This document shows positions 21,763 to 33,662 of a stretch of 64,000 nt of DNA, one piece after another; positions within the stretch are counted from its first letter, which is position 1; each line of letters starts with the position of its first letter. The notes below the pieces were generated by a model. The model saw only the letters and a program-made list of their open reading frames with translations, ran no database searches and was not told the DNA's origin. This DNA comes from Acorus gramineus (lineage: Eukaryota > Streptophyta > Magnoliopsida > Acorales > Acoraceae), in the NCBI GenBank assembly GCA_030737835.1, contig JAUJYN010000020.1:1-64000 (forward strand), read 5' to 3'. The translations under genes and the position numbers were made by a program.

Positions 21763-22310
21763 TTGGGGTTCATGTCGTCCATCCAGGCGTGGAGACTCCA
21801 TCAGGGAGGATGCGAGGGCTTTCTGGCGTATATTGCTCAGAAGGACGCACTGCTGCAGGCAGATATCAGTCAGTCTCCGGTCGTGGCAGAGTATCCCGAG
21901 GTTTTCCCTGATGATCTTCCGGGATTACCGCCAAATCGCGCGATCGAGTTTGAGATCAATTTGATTCCAGGGACCGAGCCAATTTTGAGAGCTCTGTACC
22001 GGATGGCCCCTGCAGAGATGAAGGTGCTCAAGGAGCAGTTGGAGGAGTTGTTGGAGAAGGGCTTCGCACATCCGAGTGTTTCTCCGTGGGGAGCCCCTGT
22101 TCTGTTCGTCCGGAAGAAGGACGGTTCGCTGCGGCTTTGTATCGATTACAGGCAGCTGAACAAACGGACAGTGAAGAACAAGTACCCCTTACCGCGGATC
22201 GATGATCTGTTTGACCAGCTCCAGGGAGCGCGGGTCTTTTCTAAGATCGATCTCCGCTCGGGCTACTATCAGCTGAAGATCCGGGAGTCAGACATTCCGA
22301 AGACGGAGCG
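21763..22310 (+). pseudogene. pol: N-terminal part of reverse transcriptase
   Basis: [18 protein letters not shown] is the conserved entry to gypsy RT, then [40 protein letters not shown] and [15 protein letters not shown] with the first catalytic Asp. The rest of RT, RNase H and integrase are absent; LTR sequence follows directly. It is not functional. Confidence 0.85.
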
Positions 22311-22651
22311 GAGCAGCGTCATGCTCTGAGTGTGAGAGGCCATTCAGCATCCCCCTTTGATTGTATGTATTGTATTCCGTGCTTGGGCACACGTTTGTAT
22401 TATATTTGGATGTCGTTGTATATATTGGCTCTCACAGGACAGTTGATTATGTATCGAGTCTGTAATATGTCTTTGAATTACAGATTCAGTCTTTTAGCTT
22501 TCGCTATTTGTGTATATATTATGTCAGCCTCATTGTTGTCTGTGTTGTCATTTTGATGTTGTTTAGAGTATGTTATTGACCTCCTGTATAGACTGCTGAT
22601 ATCATATATACCATTGCCGCGTCCCGGGGACGGCCGCCCTGGGGCGTGACA
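22311..22651 (+). repeat. LTR-A tail joined to the RT piece
   Basis: From about AGCAGCGTCATG onward the sequence follows the last 340 bp of LTR-A (GCTTGGGCACACGTTTG, TTAGCTTTCGCTATTTGTG) and ends GGGGCGTGACA. An open frame of 74 codons here is a chance frame that recurs in every LTR-A tail (for example 3356, 19605, 37785). Confidence 0.8.
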
Positions 22652-23862
22652 ATAGGTACCACCGATACGTTGGGGAGCGTACTGATCGTAGGAGTATACC
22701 AAGTTGATGCTAACCGGGATAGGGTTAACGAATGATATTGCGAGCGTGGAATCGTTCTCCCTTCGTTGGATCCGATGTAGGAACTCCCCGGCGTTGGAAA
22801 AGCTGTCCTGACAGAGGGCTCCCATCCGTAGGTACTACCGATGCGTTCGAAAGCGTACTGATCGTGGGAGTATACCAGGTAGAGGCTACGTGGGGAAAGG
22901 GCTACCGGTGGACCAAGGGTGTAGAGCAGTCTAAGTCTCTTCCAAAAGTCCCAAGAGTCTCCCTCCGGGAGTGAGGGTGAGGATGAGGTGAAGACACGTC
23001 GCCTCGTGACCCATTCGTTGTTCGTCCGTTCCCATAGTTGTTGGGTCCGGTCTCGTATCGATGTTCAAAGACATCGTTGGGCAGTTATCTTGATGTAGAT
23101 GATCCAGTAGTGTTGTGTAGACCAGTAATCCCGGGTCTCCTCGACCAACGGTATGGTCTCTCCCCAAAAGTCCCAAGAGTCTCCCTCCGGGAGTGAGGGT
23201 GAGGGTGAGGTTGGTGATCTAGTAATGTTGTGTGGACCAGTAATCCCGGGTCTCCTCGACCAACGGTATGGTCTCTCCCCAAAAGTCCCAAGAGTCTCCC
23301 TCCGGGACTGAGGGTGAGGGTGAGGTTGGTCGCGCCGCCGCGTGACCCTGTTATCCATGGGTTTCCACCCATGTTTACCTTGAAAGGAAATTGTTTATGT
23401 ATTGAACTGTTGTATGGTGATTGGTTTCCAGCCACTCACTGAGCTTGTAGCTCACCCCTCGCATACTGTTTCTTTTCAGGGGCAGTGTTGGGCGTGGAGT
23501 TGGAGCTTCCCTGTGGCGTGGTCTTATGGGCGTGGAGCGTTCTTCCGGCGGGTGGCGAGTGCGAGGCTGTCAGCAGTCCTAGAGTCATTTTATGTATTGT
23601 AAATCGTGCATGTGGCACATGTTGTATTTTATTTGGTCTAGACTTGGCTCTCATAGGACAGTGATTGTGTATTCGAGTCTGTAATAATGTTTTTGGTTTA
23701 CAGACATTGTTTATATATTATGCTTCCGCTTTTCAGTCAGTTATCATTATCCTTCCTTTGCCACCTCGTGTGTTGTTGTTGGAGTCGTTATTGACTTCAG
23801 GTATTGATTGCTAATATTTCATTATTGCCACGTCTCGGGGACGGCCGCCCTGGGGCGTGACA
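22652..23862 (+). repeat. Outer LTR-B tail with a 115-bp tandem duplication
   Basis: LTR-B 3' third up to GGGGCGTGACA. Two adjacent copies of a unit of about 115 bp lie at 23101-23215 and 23216 to about 23330, each with GACCAGTAATCCCGGGTCTC and a GGGTGA tract. The hairpin is near 23446-23460. The target duplication CCATC follows. Confidence 0.8.
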
Positions 23863-23867
23863 CCATC

Positions 23868-24212
23868 AAGCCAATCAATGCGTTTGTTCTTTCAAAAAAC
23901 GGACTAAAATTTTTGAATCAAATTACGCCCAGATCGACGGCTCTTATTGAGCCCGTCGCTCAGTCACCCGACGGCACTACCAGATCCATCTCCCATGTGC
24001 CTGACAGCACCTCTAAGATCCGTGAGACTCTGTCTGACTCCCTGCTACGGTTTGGTCCATAACTTGACCTATACGCATCCGATTAACGATCCGTAAGAAG
24101 CGTTGGAAAGCCAACGAAACAAAGAATCTAGTCATGCCAAATTATAACAATTTAAAACACTAAACACTCCACAAAATAGGCTAACTAGGTCTTAAAAGTC
24201 ACAGTCGTTACA
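23868..24212 (-). mobile_element. Head of the 3' LTR of element C
   Basis: On the minus strand the LTR begins TGTAACGACTGTGAC at 24212, right after a polypurine tract, and continues to 23868, where the composite is inserted. It contains GACGGCTC-type repeats, as at 44334-44430. Confidence 0.85.
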
Positions 24213-24230
24213 TCATTTCCCCCTTAAAGG
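24213..24230 (-). other. Polypurine tract of element C
   Basis: On the minus strand CCTTTAAGGGGGAAATGA runs directly into the TG of the 3' LTR. Confidence 0.85.
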
Positions 24231-24289
24231 AATTTAGTCCCTAAATTCAAGGCATACCTGAGAAAGATGTAAACAACGCCGAATACTTT

Positions 24290-24567
24290 TCTTGCATCTC
24301 CTCTTCACGTTCCCAAGTCATTTCGTGCGCTCCCGAATGATATTGTCACTGCACTCTGACCAACGGAATGGTCTTGTTGCGCAAGATTTGCTCTTTCCGA
24401 TCCAAAATTTTTACTGGTTGCTCGACAAGAGATAAATCCTTCTGCACTTGAACTAAGTCTGGTTCGATGATATGGAAAGGATCATGTATGTTTTTCCTCA
24501 GCATCAATACATAAAACACATTGTGCACATGATCTAACTGCGGCGGTAACGCAAAGCGATACGCCAC
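24290..24567 (-). pseudogene. Element C integrase end and chromodomain-like tail
   Basis: AYRFALPPQLDHVHNVFYVLMLR, then the tail IIEPDLVQVQKDLSLVEQP, VKILDRKEQILRNKTIPLV and W. This is the CR-type chromodomain module of Tekay-like chromoviruses, thought to direct integration to heterochromatin. The integrase core lies at higher coordinates because the element reads leftwards. Confidence 0.8.
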
Positions 24568-24729
24568 TGGTCAGACCTTCTCAAGAATCTTGAATGGTCA
24601 AATGAAACGTGGATTTAGCTTTCCCCGTTGTCCAAATCAAATCACTCCTTTGGATGGAGATACTTTCAGGAACACGTGATCTCCTACCGTGAACTCCAAC
24701 TCCCGCCTTCGATTGTTGGCGTAGCTTTT

Positions 24730-25800
24730 CTACCTACTCTGTGTCATTCGAAGCCGATCGCGAACCAATTTCACTTTGTCGACTGTATCTTGTACGAGCT
24801 CTGGCCCAACAAGGCTTCTCTCACCAACTTCATCCCAGCACAGAGGAGTGCGGCAACTCCTTCCATACAATGCTTTGAAGGGTGACATTTGAATGCCCGC
24901 CTGGAAGCTATTGTTGTAAGTAAATTCTGCCAAGGGTAAGTGATCCTCCCATCTTCCGCCGAAATCAATCACACAAGCCCTCAACATATTCTCCAATATC
25001 TGGATCGTTCTTTCGTACTGCCCATCTGACTAAGGGTGAAATGATGTGCTAAAATTCAACCTTGTTCCCAATGCCGCCTGAAGAGCACTCCAAAAGCGTG
25101 AGATCAAACGTGAATCACGTTCCCAAACAATGCTGACTGGAGCTCCTTGAAGATGAACAACCTCTCGAACATTTAACTTCGCCAATGTTTCGAGTGAATC
25201 ATTCACGCGCATTGCCAGAAAATGTGCGGACTTGGTTAATCGGTCCACTACAACCCAAACAGCGTCATGTCCTTTCTTTGACTTTGGCAGGCCCGTCACA
25301 AAGTCCATGGTGACATGATCCCACTTCCACTCTGGGATTTCCAATGGTTGTAATTTTCCAGCAGGACTTCTGTGTTCCGCCTTAACCTTCTGGCACACCA
25401 AGCATTTCGACACAAACTCCGCAATGTCCTTCTTCATTCCATTCCACCAGAAGCTTAGTTTAAGATTTCGATACATCTTCGTACCACCAGGGTGTACGGT
25501 GTACCGAGACCTATGTGCCTCATCAAGGATCTTCCTTTTCAATTCGGCATCTGCAGGAACGCAGACACGGCCACGATAACAAAGGACTCCATCAGCACGG
25601 ATGGCAAAGTCCGGCATTAGCCCTTGGCCCTTTTCAGATGAAACCTTCTTCAATTCTTCATCCACTAATTGTCCCTTCTTTATCTCGTCTATGAGATCTG
25701 GCTTCACAACAAGCCGTGCAAAGAACCCTTTTTCTAATGAATGCACCACACTAAAAAGACTAGCCGCTTCATTCAAAAGCTTCCACTGACCGATCATCAT
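24730..25800 (-). pseudogene. Element C integrase
   Basis: The open piece 25030-25800 (256 codons) holds the HHCC zinc domain (AHRSRYTVHPGGTKMY, CLVCQKVKAEH) and the core with TMDFVTGLPKSKKGHDAVW and RLTKSAHFLA. The piece 24730-24996 continues with NMLRACVIDFGGRWEDHLPL in minus order, then EFTYNNSFQAGIQMSPF and ALYGRSCRTPLCWDE. Together they cover the usual integrase length. Integrase joins element cDNA to host DNA. It is broken but among the best kept coding segments of C. Confidence 0.85.
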
Positions 25801-26005
25801 GTGACAAAATCCCTGAAGGTTGACGGCTTAGTGCATCCACGACCACATTAGCCTTGTCGGGGTGGTATTGGATTTTGCAGTCGTAGTCCTTCAGAAATTC
25901 AACCCATCACCTCTGACGATTATTTAAATCTGACTGAGACTGTAGATATGTCAGGCTCTTATGATCAGTGAAGACCTCAAATTCTTCACCATATAGATAA
26001 TGCCT

Positions 26006-26531
26006 CTAAATATTTAGCGCAAAGATCACCGTTGCCAACTCCAAGTCATGAGTGGGATAATTTACTTCATGCACCTTCAACTGACGAGACTCATATGCGA
26101 TTACTTTCCCGTGCTGCATCAACACACAAACCAAGCCTCGATGGGAAGCATCGCAATATACTACGTATCCACCAGGACCAGATGGAATAGTCAAAATAGG
26201 AGCAGACATAAGTCTCTGCTTCAACTCTTGGAAATTTTTCTCACACTGCTCCGACCAGACGTACTTGGCATTCTTCTGGGCTAGGCGAGTTAACGGAACT
26301 GCAATCTTTGAGAAGTCCTGAACGAACCTCCGATAGTATCCCGTTAAGCCCAGAAAGTTTTAAATTTTCGTAGCATTCATCGGTTGCTTCCACTCCATCA
26401 CCGCCTTTATCTTCGAGGGGTCGACTGAAATTCCAGCCTCAAAATGACATGACCAAGAAACGTCACGCTCTCTAACCAGAATTAGCACTTGCTGAACTTC
26501 ACATAGAGTTGATGCTCCTTCAGCTTCCGGA
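26006..26531 (-). pseudogene. Element C RNase H and C-terminal RT
   Basis: [40 protein letters not shown] and [19 protein letters not shown] are the RNase H start. ISVDPSKIKAVMEWKQP further right is the RT thumb/connection. The solo LTR at 26537 interrupts RT here. RNase H removes the RNA strand during reverse transcription. Breaks are present. Confidence 0.85.
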
Positions 26532-27650
26532 GTACCTGTCACGCCCCAGGGCCGGCCGACCCCGGGACGCGGCAAGTGTATATATGATATCAGTAACAAG
26601 AGTTTAATAACATACTCACACAACAGCTAAAAATGACTACACAGATAAAAGCAGGACTGACATAATATATACACCAAATGCGGAAGCTAAAAGACTGAAT
26701 CTGTAATCCAAAAACATATTACAGACTCGACACATAATCAACTGTCATGTGAGAGCCAATATATACAAAGACATCCAAATAATATACAAACACGTGCCCA
26801 AGCACGGAATATAATACATACAAGCGAAAGGGATGCTGATAGCATCTGATACTTGCGGGACGTGGCGCTACTCCGCTACTGATGAAGTCCCTCGGGGAGC
26901 TCCTCCTCCAGATCCGACTCAGATAACACTGAAAAAGATTTTTATGCGAGGGGTGAGCCACACGCTCAGTGAATAGCATAACCCATGCATCACAGCTTAT
27001 ATTAACCACAACCAGATATTATTAATCCACAACCACATTACTCAAGCCACAAAATGGCAGCAACTCCGCAATCCAGTGGGTCGCTACCGCCAACCCACTA
27101 CACCCTCACCCTCACCTCTCAATGGGTGACCAAGGATATTGGGACTAATTACACAAAACCAGCGGGTCGCTACCGCCACCCGCTACACCCTCACCCTCAC
27201 CCCTCAACGGGTGACCAAGGATATTGGGACTTACAATCCAGTGGGTCGCCACATCGCCGGCCCACCATACCCTCACCCTCACCCTCAATAGGTGACCTAG
27301 GCTCTTGGGACTGACTAGGCTGTTGGTCACCCTTGGTCCACCGATAGTCTCTCCCCACTCCGTAGGTCGTTTGGCCACTCCCACATTCAGCACAGTCCTT
27401 CTACCAAATCAGGAGGCGCCTACTGATGGGAGCCCCTGCACGGGACGACCTTTCCAACGCCGGGGTAGTCTCTACACGGATCCAACGAAGGGGACAGAAC
27501 AGCCTATCCATCGCATATGATCCACTCGGATCCGCTGACAGCACATCTCTACAACTCTAATGTCTTGAATTCTTTCCGAATTCCACCAGGGCGCACAACC
27601 AAGATGCGGGGAACATGCATAATAGTTATAACAAGGTTGGAATATTAACG

Positions 27651-27768
27651 GGGAAAGAATCCTTGGGAAGGGCAGCGTGAGGTCCTGATATAGCACATCC
27701 CGACAACCAAACAAGGAACACGGAGTACCCTAGCCCGGGTCTCACCGCTGTCCTCGCGAGGCCCCTCC
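27651..27768 (-). repeat. Module of about 115 bp (copy 10 of 10, minus)
   Basis: Reads GGGGCCTCGCGAGG at its start on the minus strand and TTCTTTCCCC at its end, in the same place of the LTR as copies 2406 and 18873. Confidence 0.6.
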
Positions 27769-28108
27769 CCTATGATATTCGCTAAGACAGGCTAATAATC
27801 ACATGGTCGCATTTTATTTAAATAAATTAAACTAAATGGGGACATGCATCGGTCGGGGCTTGCCTAGCATGGAAACATGATAACAGGGTGCATGGTTCTT
27901 ATACGGGTCCTAAGGGTACAAGTCCCTAGGGTGGCATGCATACTACAGATTATCATGCTTACATAGCTTTTCATATTAAACAGGTTAATATTTACTATGG
28001 TGACCTAGGAGAGGACGGTACACGCTCAAGTGCATGTAACACCTCCCTACTGGGTTGGATCGTCCCACTCACCGGAGATCGGGTCGACGCGCGACCGTCC
28101 GTCGAGAT

Positions 28109-29221
28109 CTGCAAGACAGGGTAACAACTTGGTGAGTAAAAAAAATACATAAATACATAAAAAATACTCTAAAATACCCAACACTCGGACAAACGTACAT
28201 ACGGCCCGTACGCACGCGTATCCGAGCATCCCGACTCACTCCCGAACCCACCGGCAACCACCCGCACGGCCACCCGCCCCCGGATGCGCCGTCGCGCCTC
28301 AGCCCGCGCACCCAGGCGCACCGCCAGCCCCTGCCCGCACGCCTGGACCCACAGCCGAGCCACCCGGGTGCGCCACGCGCCCACCGCGCCCCGCCGCAGC
28401 AGCCCGCGCGCACCCCACACGCCCCGCGCTGACCCGCGAGCACACCGCACGCCCCGCGCGCACCCCGCGCGCACCGCCAGCCTCTACCTGCGCGCACCAC
28501 CAGCCTCTACCCGCGCGCACACCTATCTCTGCCTAGCGCCCCGCGCGCAGCACTCAGCACCCGCGACCAGCTCCCAGCGCTCAGCGCCCAGCACCCGGGA
28601 CCCTCACCCAGCGCCCACGCGCACGCCCGCGCAACACGCGCCTAGCGCGCCTGGCAGCACGCGCCCAGCGCGCCTGCCAGCCTGCCCGCGCTGCTGCCCG
28701 CGCTGCCTGCCTGCGTGCATCACCGAGTGGCTCGAGCACCTCCTGCCTAGTACACCTGCGTGCCCTGCCTGTCTGCCCGGCCTGCCAGCGCGCATAGCCC
28801 AGCCAGCCTACTCCGCACGCCTCCCCCTGCACCGCCCGAGCGCACGCCCGTGCGCGCTCCCACGCGCACGCGCTCGCGCGCTCGGCAAACTGGTGCACCT
28901 GCTCCCAGCCTACCCGAGCTAGTCCTACCCAGCACCCAGCACGCTTGCAGCACCACCCGAGCGCACGCCGCGCGCACGCCTGCGCGCACGCACTTGCGCG
29001 CCCAGCCACCTGGTGCCCCAGCCGCTGCGCCCGCTGCTAACCCTCCTGGGACTGCCACCCAACCTGCCCGGACACCTCTACCACCCACCTCCGACCACCA
29101 ATGGCCTCCGACCACCCCCACTGCCCTCCGACGGCCACCCACCGCCGCCGACCACCTCCCCACCTCAAACCAACCTCCTAACATACATCTATACAAGAAA
29201 AGAGAGGAAAATAGGGCTTAC
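28109..29221 (-). other. Intron-like GC-rich segment (minus, 1,113 bp, longest copy)
   Basis: Minus borders CCCTTG|GTAAGCCC and CCTGTCTTGCAG|ATCTCG. The GC-rich tract covers about 28200-29050. Overlapping frames of 142 to 212 codons on both strands are artefacts. Confidence 0.5.
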
Positions 29222-29518
29222 CAAGGGATGGAAAGATGTTCGGTTGCTCTCCGCGTATCGAAACCTCTCCCAAAAGGCTTCCAACGCCCGGATCTCTCTC
29301 GACCTCCGAAATGGCCCAAATCATAGGAGAAAAGAGGGGGATGGAGGGGCAAAACTCGCCGAAATTCGAATTTGAAAGCACCGGGGTGTAGATCGGGACT
29401 TATATAGGTTTTTGGGTTTGAGGGCTCTAAGGGGCTCAAATGGAAGAAAAGGAGAGAGGGGAGAGAGAGAAAGCTTTTTGGTAGGGATGATGAATAGTAC
29501 CTTTCTAATTTTAGATTC

Positions 29519-29530
29519 CATTTATATAGC
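29519..29530 (-). promoter_or_regulatory. TATA box of minus solo LTR-A
   Basis: Minus reading GCTATATAAATGG, about 265 bp into the LTR, upstream of CT-rich sequence (GA run near 29450-29470 on the plus strand). Confidence 0.6.
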
Positions 29531-29795
29531 AAGTCACTTAAAATAGCCCGATACGCCCCGGAACTTTGAAATTTTGGAAACGTTACCGGAATTCGATGAA
29601 ATTTTTGTGAGAGGCCTAAAATGGCACCAGGACACCAAATATGCAGTTAGATTTCCAATCGGAGTCCTCTAACTCCGGACGATAGCTACCAGTCCAAAAA
29701 TTAGCGGTTCCGATCGAAAACCGAAAAAATGAAAAACTGCCAGAACGCTCCAACGGTTACCAGCAGGCTAAAAGTGACACATATATAACAGTACC

Positions 29796-30270
29796 AAACG
29801 GAGATGTTCAGCATGCTCTTCCTTGTTCTTAGAGTATATCAAAATGTCATCGATGAAGACAACAACAAACTTGTCAAGGAAAGGCTTGAAGACTCGATTC
29901 ATCATGTCCACGAATGCTGCTGGGGCATTTGTCAGACCAAACAGCATGACCAGAAATTCATAATGCCCATAACGAGTGTGAAAAGCGTGTTCAAGATGTC
30001 CTCCTTGATCTTCAATTGGTAGTAGCCTGACCTTAAATCGACCATGGAGAAGACCGTAGCTCCCTGAAGTTGATCGAACAGATCATTTATTCTTGGAAGA
30101 GGATATCGGTTCTTGATCGTCTTCTGATTCAGCTGACGGTAATCGATGCATAGACACAATGAACCGTCTTTCTTTCTGACAAACAATACTGGTGCCCCCC
30201 AAGGAAACACACTCGGTCGTGAAAATCCTTTGTCCAGCAATTCCTCCAATTGACCCTTCAACTCCGCCAA
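29796..30270 (-). pseudogene. Element C N-terminal RT
   Basis: Minus reading [58 protein letters not shown] and [18 protein letters not shown]. The stretch 29810-29880 corresponds to the [10 protein letters not shown] catalytic region. The solo LTR with GTACC duplication separates it from the rest of RT. Confidence 0.85.
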
Positions 30271-30746
30271 CTCTGCAGGGCCATACGATAAGGAGCTTTT
30301 GATATCGGTTCCGTACCAGGGATTAGATCGATAGAAAATTTGATTTCACGATCCGACGGCAATCCCGGTAAGTCGTCTGGAAAAACTTCTGGAAATTCCG
30401 CGACCACTGATGTTCCTTCAATGGTTGCTTTCTCTGCCTTAGTGTCCACAATACTAGCTATGTATCCCATGCATCCGCTCTCCAGAAGGTGCTGTGCTTG
30501 CAATGCTGAAATAAGGCCCAATGGTCCGACGCCTCCATCACCGACAAAACGCAAGGTACGCAACCCTGGAATCTTGAATGATACGGTCTTCGAAAAGCAG
30601 TCCACACTGGCATGGTAGGCAGAGAGCCAATCCATGCCAAGAATGACATCGAACTTCTGAATCTCCAACAGCATCAGATTTGTGACAAGACACTGATCTT
30701 CTATCTGGACCATACATCCGCGATAGACCGATCGAATGGCGATCAA
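30258..30746 (-). pseudogene. Element C protease C-terminal half and RT entry
   Basis: IRSVYRGCMVQIEDQCL, FDVILGMDWLSAYHASVDC and FSKTVSFKIPG are the second half of a gypsy aspartic protease and its linker; [20 protein letters not shown] leads into RT. Confidence 0.85.
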
Positions 30747-30811
30747 TTCGCCGGTAGGGGTTGCAACAATAAAGGGTCTCTCTAGAGGACTAGCAACTAA
30801 GCATGCTCTTT

Positions 30812-31335
30812 TTACATATTCGACGATACAAAAGAAGACGAAGCTCCAGAATCAAATAATACGAAAACATCATATCCGGCAATCGAAACAGTACCTTGGA
30901 CGACTTCATCAATTGCGCGAACATCGCCCACGGATAACGCATGGACTTGTCCACGCTGCTGCAGCTGAGCTGGCTGACCACGTGAACCTGACGCTCTTTG
31001 TCCACCTCCAGCGGACTCAACATTGTGTGCTTGCGGATTTCCATTTCGTGGCTTCTTCGGTTCAGGACACTCAGCTATGCGATGCCCCAGCTTCCCGCAG
31101 TTGTAGCATGCACGAGGATCAGTCTGTTTCTTAGGACACACATTTGATTTGTGTCCTGCTTCTCTGCAGAAATAGCAAATGACCTTGCTACGAACTCCAC
31201 GATCTTGTCCTGAGTGGCCCTGGTTCCGCTTCCGATTGTCGAACCTCTGACCACCACCGAGACGAGCAACATTTCTATTCTTCGCACGGGCTTCATTTTC
31301 CTTCTTCCACTCCAAGCAATCCCGTTCTGTAACAC
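30812..31335 (-). pseudogene. Element C gag C-terminus with two zinc knuckles, and protease start
   Basis: Two CCHC boxes stand close together, CYFCREAGHKSNVC and CYNCGKLGHRIAEC, unlike the single knuckle of the Tekay-like gag at 20037. They are followed by a Gln/Gly-rich linker and YDVFVLFDSGASSSFVSS, the protease active-site region. The gag continues at 33060 beyond an inserted LTR. Confidence 0.85.
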
Positions 31336-33059
31336 TGTCACACCCCAGGGATGCCGTCCCCAAGACGTGGAATAATGAAATATCAGCTATCAGTACCTGA
31401 GGTCAACAAAGACTCCAACAACAACACACAAGGTGGCAAAGCAATGATAATGATAACTGACTGAAAAACGGAAGCATAGAATATCAACAATGTCTGTAAA
31501 CCAAAAACATTATTACAGACTCGAATACACAATCACTGTCCTGTGAGAGCCAAGCCTAGTCCAAATAAAATACAACCTGTGCCACATGCACGATTTACAA
31601 TACATAAAATGACTCTAGGACTGCTGACAGCCTCACACTCGCCACCCGCTGGAAGAACGCTCCACGCCCATAAGACCACGCCACAGGAAAGCTCCAGCTC
31701 CACGCCCAACACTGTCCCTGAAAAGAAACAGTATGCTAGGGGTGAGCTACAAGCTTAGTGAGTGGCTGGAAACCAATCACCATACAACAGTTCAATACTA
31801 AAGCAATTTCCTTTCAAGGAAAACATGGGTGGAAACCCATGGATAACAGGGTCACGCGGCGGCGCGACCAACCTCACCCTCACCCTCACTCCCGGAGGAA
31901 GACTCTTGGGACTTTTGGGGAGAGACCATACCGTTGGTCGAAGAGACGCGGAATTACTGGTCCACACAACACTACTGGATCACCAACCTCACCCTCACCC
32001 TCACTCCCGGAGGGAGACTCTTGGGTCTCTTGGGGAGAGACCATACCATTGGTTGACGAGACCCGGAATTACTGGTCTACACAATACTACTGGATCATCT
32101 ACATCGAGATAACTGCCCAACGATGTCTTTGAACATCGATACGCAACCGGACCCAACAACTATGGGAACGGACGAACCACGAATGGGTCACGCGGCGACG
32201 TGTCTTCACCTCATCCTCACCCTCACCCTTTACAGGTGACATAGGACTCCTCTACACCCTTGGTCCACCGGTAGCCCTTTCCCCGGGTAGTCACTACCTG
32301 GTATACTCCCACGATCAGTACGCTTCCAAACGCCTCGGTGGTACCTACGGATGGGAGCCCTCTGTCAGGACAGCTTTTCCAACGCCGGGAAGTTCCTACA
32401 TCGGATCCAACGAAGGGGAGAACGATTCCACGCTTGCAATATCATTCGTTAGCCCTCTCCCGGGTAGCCTCTACCTGGTATACTCCCACGATCAGTACGT
32501 TTCCGAACGCATCGGTGGTACCTACGGATGGGAGCCCTCTGTCAGGACAGCTTTAACCCGGCCCGCTTCAACACGGACGACATTGGAAGGAAACACTCCA
32601 TGTTCGCAAAGCAAACCCAATGGAAAAACAACTACTCTCGATAATCACATATCGATGATATCGAATACTATTGTACTCCCACACGGTTGCGTCGCTTGGA
32701 CACAAGGGGGGGGGTTGCCTCTGCTCTCACGTAGAAATAATCCCAAGGCACATAACCCAACAGGCGGTTCATATACACGCCTAGCACGGGTAGGCCTAGC
32801 TTAATGCCCCAACTACCGGCTTAACAAAACCGATAAGATAATAGATTCTCCTGAATTCCAAATGAGTGCATCGCTCGGATGCACGGGGCGATTACATCGC
32901 TAGCGCTCTAACTAATAAGGTACAACCCGACAACGGGTCATACCCACGCCTATTTCAGATAGGCCTAATCAGTTTAACTTGCGCATAATTATTACAGGAG
33001 AATTACCCAGATGCGACCAAGGCTTAACCAAAATGGCTCCAAACGACACAGGCATAATA
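31336..33059 (-). mobile_element. Short solo LTR-B, minus strand, 1.7 kb, target duplication nACAC
   Basis: Begins TGTCACACCCC and ends at the complement of TATTATGCCTGTGTC. Flanks AACAC (31331-31335) and GACAC (33060-33064) agree at four of five bases. It sits in the gag of element C. It is about half the length of other LTR-B copies and has no GC-rich intron-like segment. It carries a tandem pair of about 115 bp (31869-31982 and 31983-32097) that corresponds to the pair at 23101-23330, so these two LTRs are probably close relatives. Confidence 0.8.
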
Positions 33060-33064
33060 GACAC

Positions 33065-33662
33065 TAATTCAGAGATTGCGTAGCCTATGGCGAATGTCGC
33101 TTCTCAGACCTTCCTGGAAATGACAACACTTCTCGCTTTCCACTTGGATGTACAGCGGTGCAAAGACCGACAGCTCTAGGAACTTCTCTTCATACTGGGC
33201 CACCGTCATGTCATGAGTCTGACGAAGGTCCAAGAATGCTTGAACGATGCGGTCACATTCTGCAAGAGGAAAGTACTTCTTGTAGAACATCTCCACGAAC
33301 TCCTCCCAGGTGATTTGCTCGATTCCACGGTTCAGAGATTGTTGATGGACATTCCACCATTGAATAGCAGTCCCTCTCAGTTGATGAGCTGCTAAGAGAA
33401 TACGCCGGCTGTCAGTCAGCAACATGGTCTTGAAGATCCCTTCGAGCTCAGTGATCTAGTGTTTCGGGGCCAGTGGATCGGTGCCGACGCCTTGGAATAT
33501 TGGCGGATCCATCTTCTTGAATCTCATCACCAACTGCTCGGGTTGGTTTTGATTCTCCCCTAGTCGACGTAACGCCGCATCATTTTGGTATTGAATCGTT
33601 TGGGCCACCAGGTTGGTCAGGGTTTGGAGATCTTGATGCAAGGTGTTGCTGCTACTCACCAT
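33065..33662 (-). pseudogene. gag: Element C gag, N-terminal and central part
   Basis: Minus-strand gag starts about 33662 (MVSSSNTLHQDLQTLTNLV), continues with QYQNDAALRRLGENQNQPEQ and FKKMDPPIFQGVGTDPLAP, then the gag domain (IQWWNVHQQSLNRG, YKKYFPLAECDRIVQAF, LRQTHDMTVAQYEEKFLELS). The start lies about 110 bp after the primer site. Breaks are present, and an LTR insertion separates it from the zinc knuckles. Confidence 0.85.

Larger units (their letters stand above)
16342..23862 (+). mobile_element. CCATC-flanked composite of Tekay-like LTR and internal pieces
   Basis: Outer borders are TGTTATGCC at 16342 and GGGGCGTGACA at 23862 with CCATC on both sides, inserted in C's 3' LTR. Inside, in order: outer LTR head (16342-16568), a minus LTR-B piece (16569 to about 17736), an LTR tail (about 17737-19901), an internal region with gag, protease and part of RT (19902 to about 22306), an LTR-A tail (about 22307-22651) and the outer LTR-B tail (22652-23862). 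The outer LTR probably was a solo LTR into which another element inserted and then rearranged. The order of events is inferred. It is broken throughout. Confidence 0.75.
26537..29790 (-). mobile_element. Solo LTR-A, 3,254 bp, minus strand, target duplication GTACC
   Basis: Flanked by GTACC at 26532-26536 and 29791-29795 inside the RT of element C. On the minus strand it starts TGTTATATATGTGTCAC (29790) and ends TGACA (26537). Its length is within a few bases of the solo LTR at 383. It carries a TATA box (about 29519-29530), the longest intron-like segment (28109-29221), a module copy (27651-27768), three CCCTCACCC clusters (27100-27290) and the hairpin near 26951-26965. Confidence 0.93.

Noticed and set aside
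27054-27393. Short open frames with repeated PSPSPSIG and THYTLTLT words
   Set aside because: Translation of the CCCTCACCC repeat in an LTR; no protein.
31331-33064. Treating 31336-33059 as part of the neighbouring coding region
   Set aside because: LTR-type ends, a near-match target duplication and gag of element C on both sides show that it is an inserted short LTR-B.
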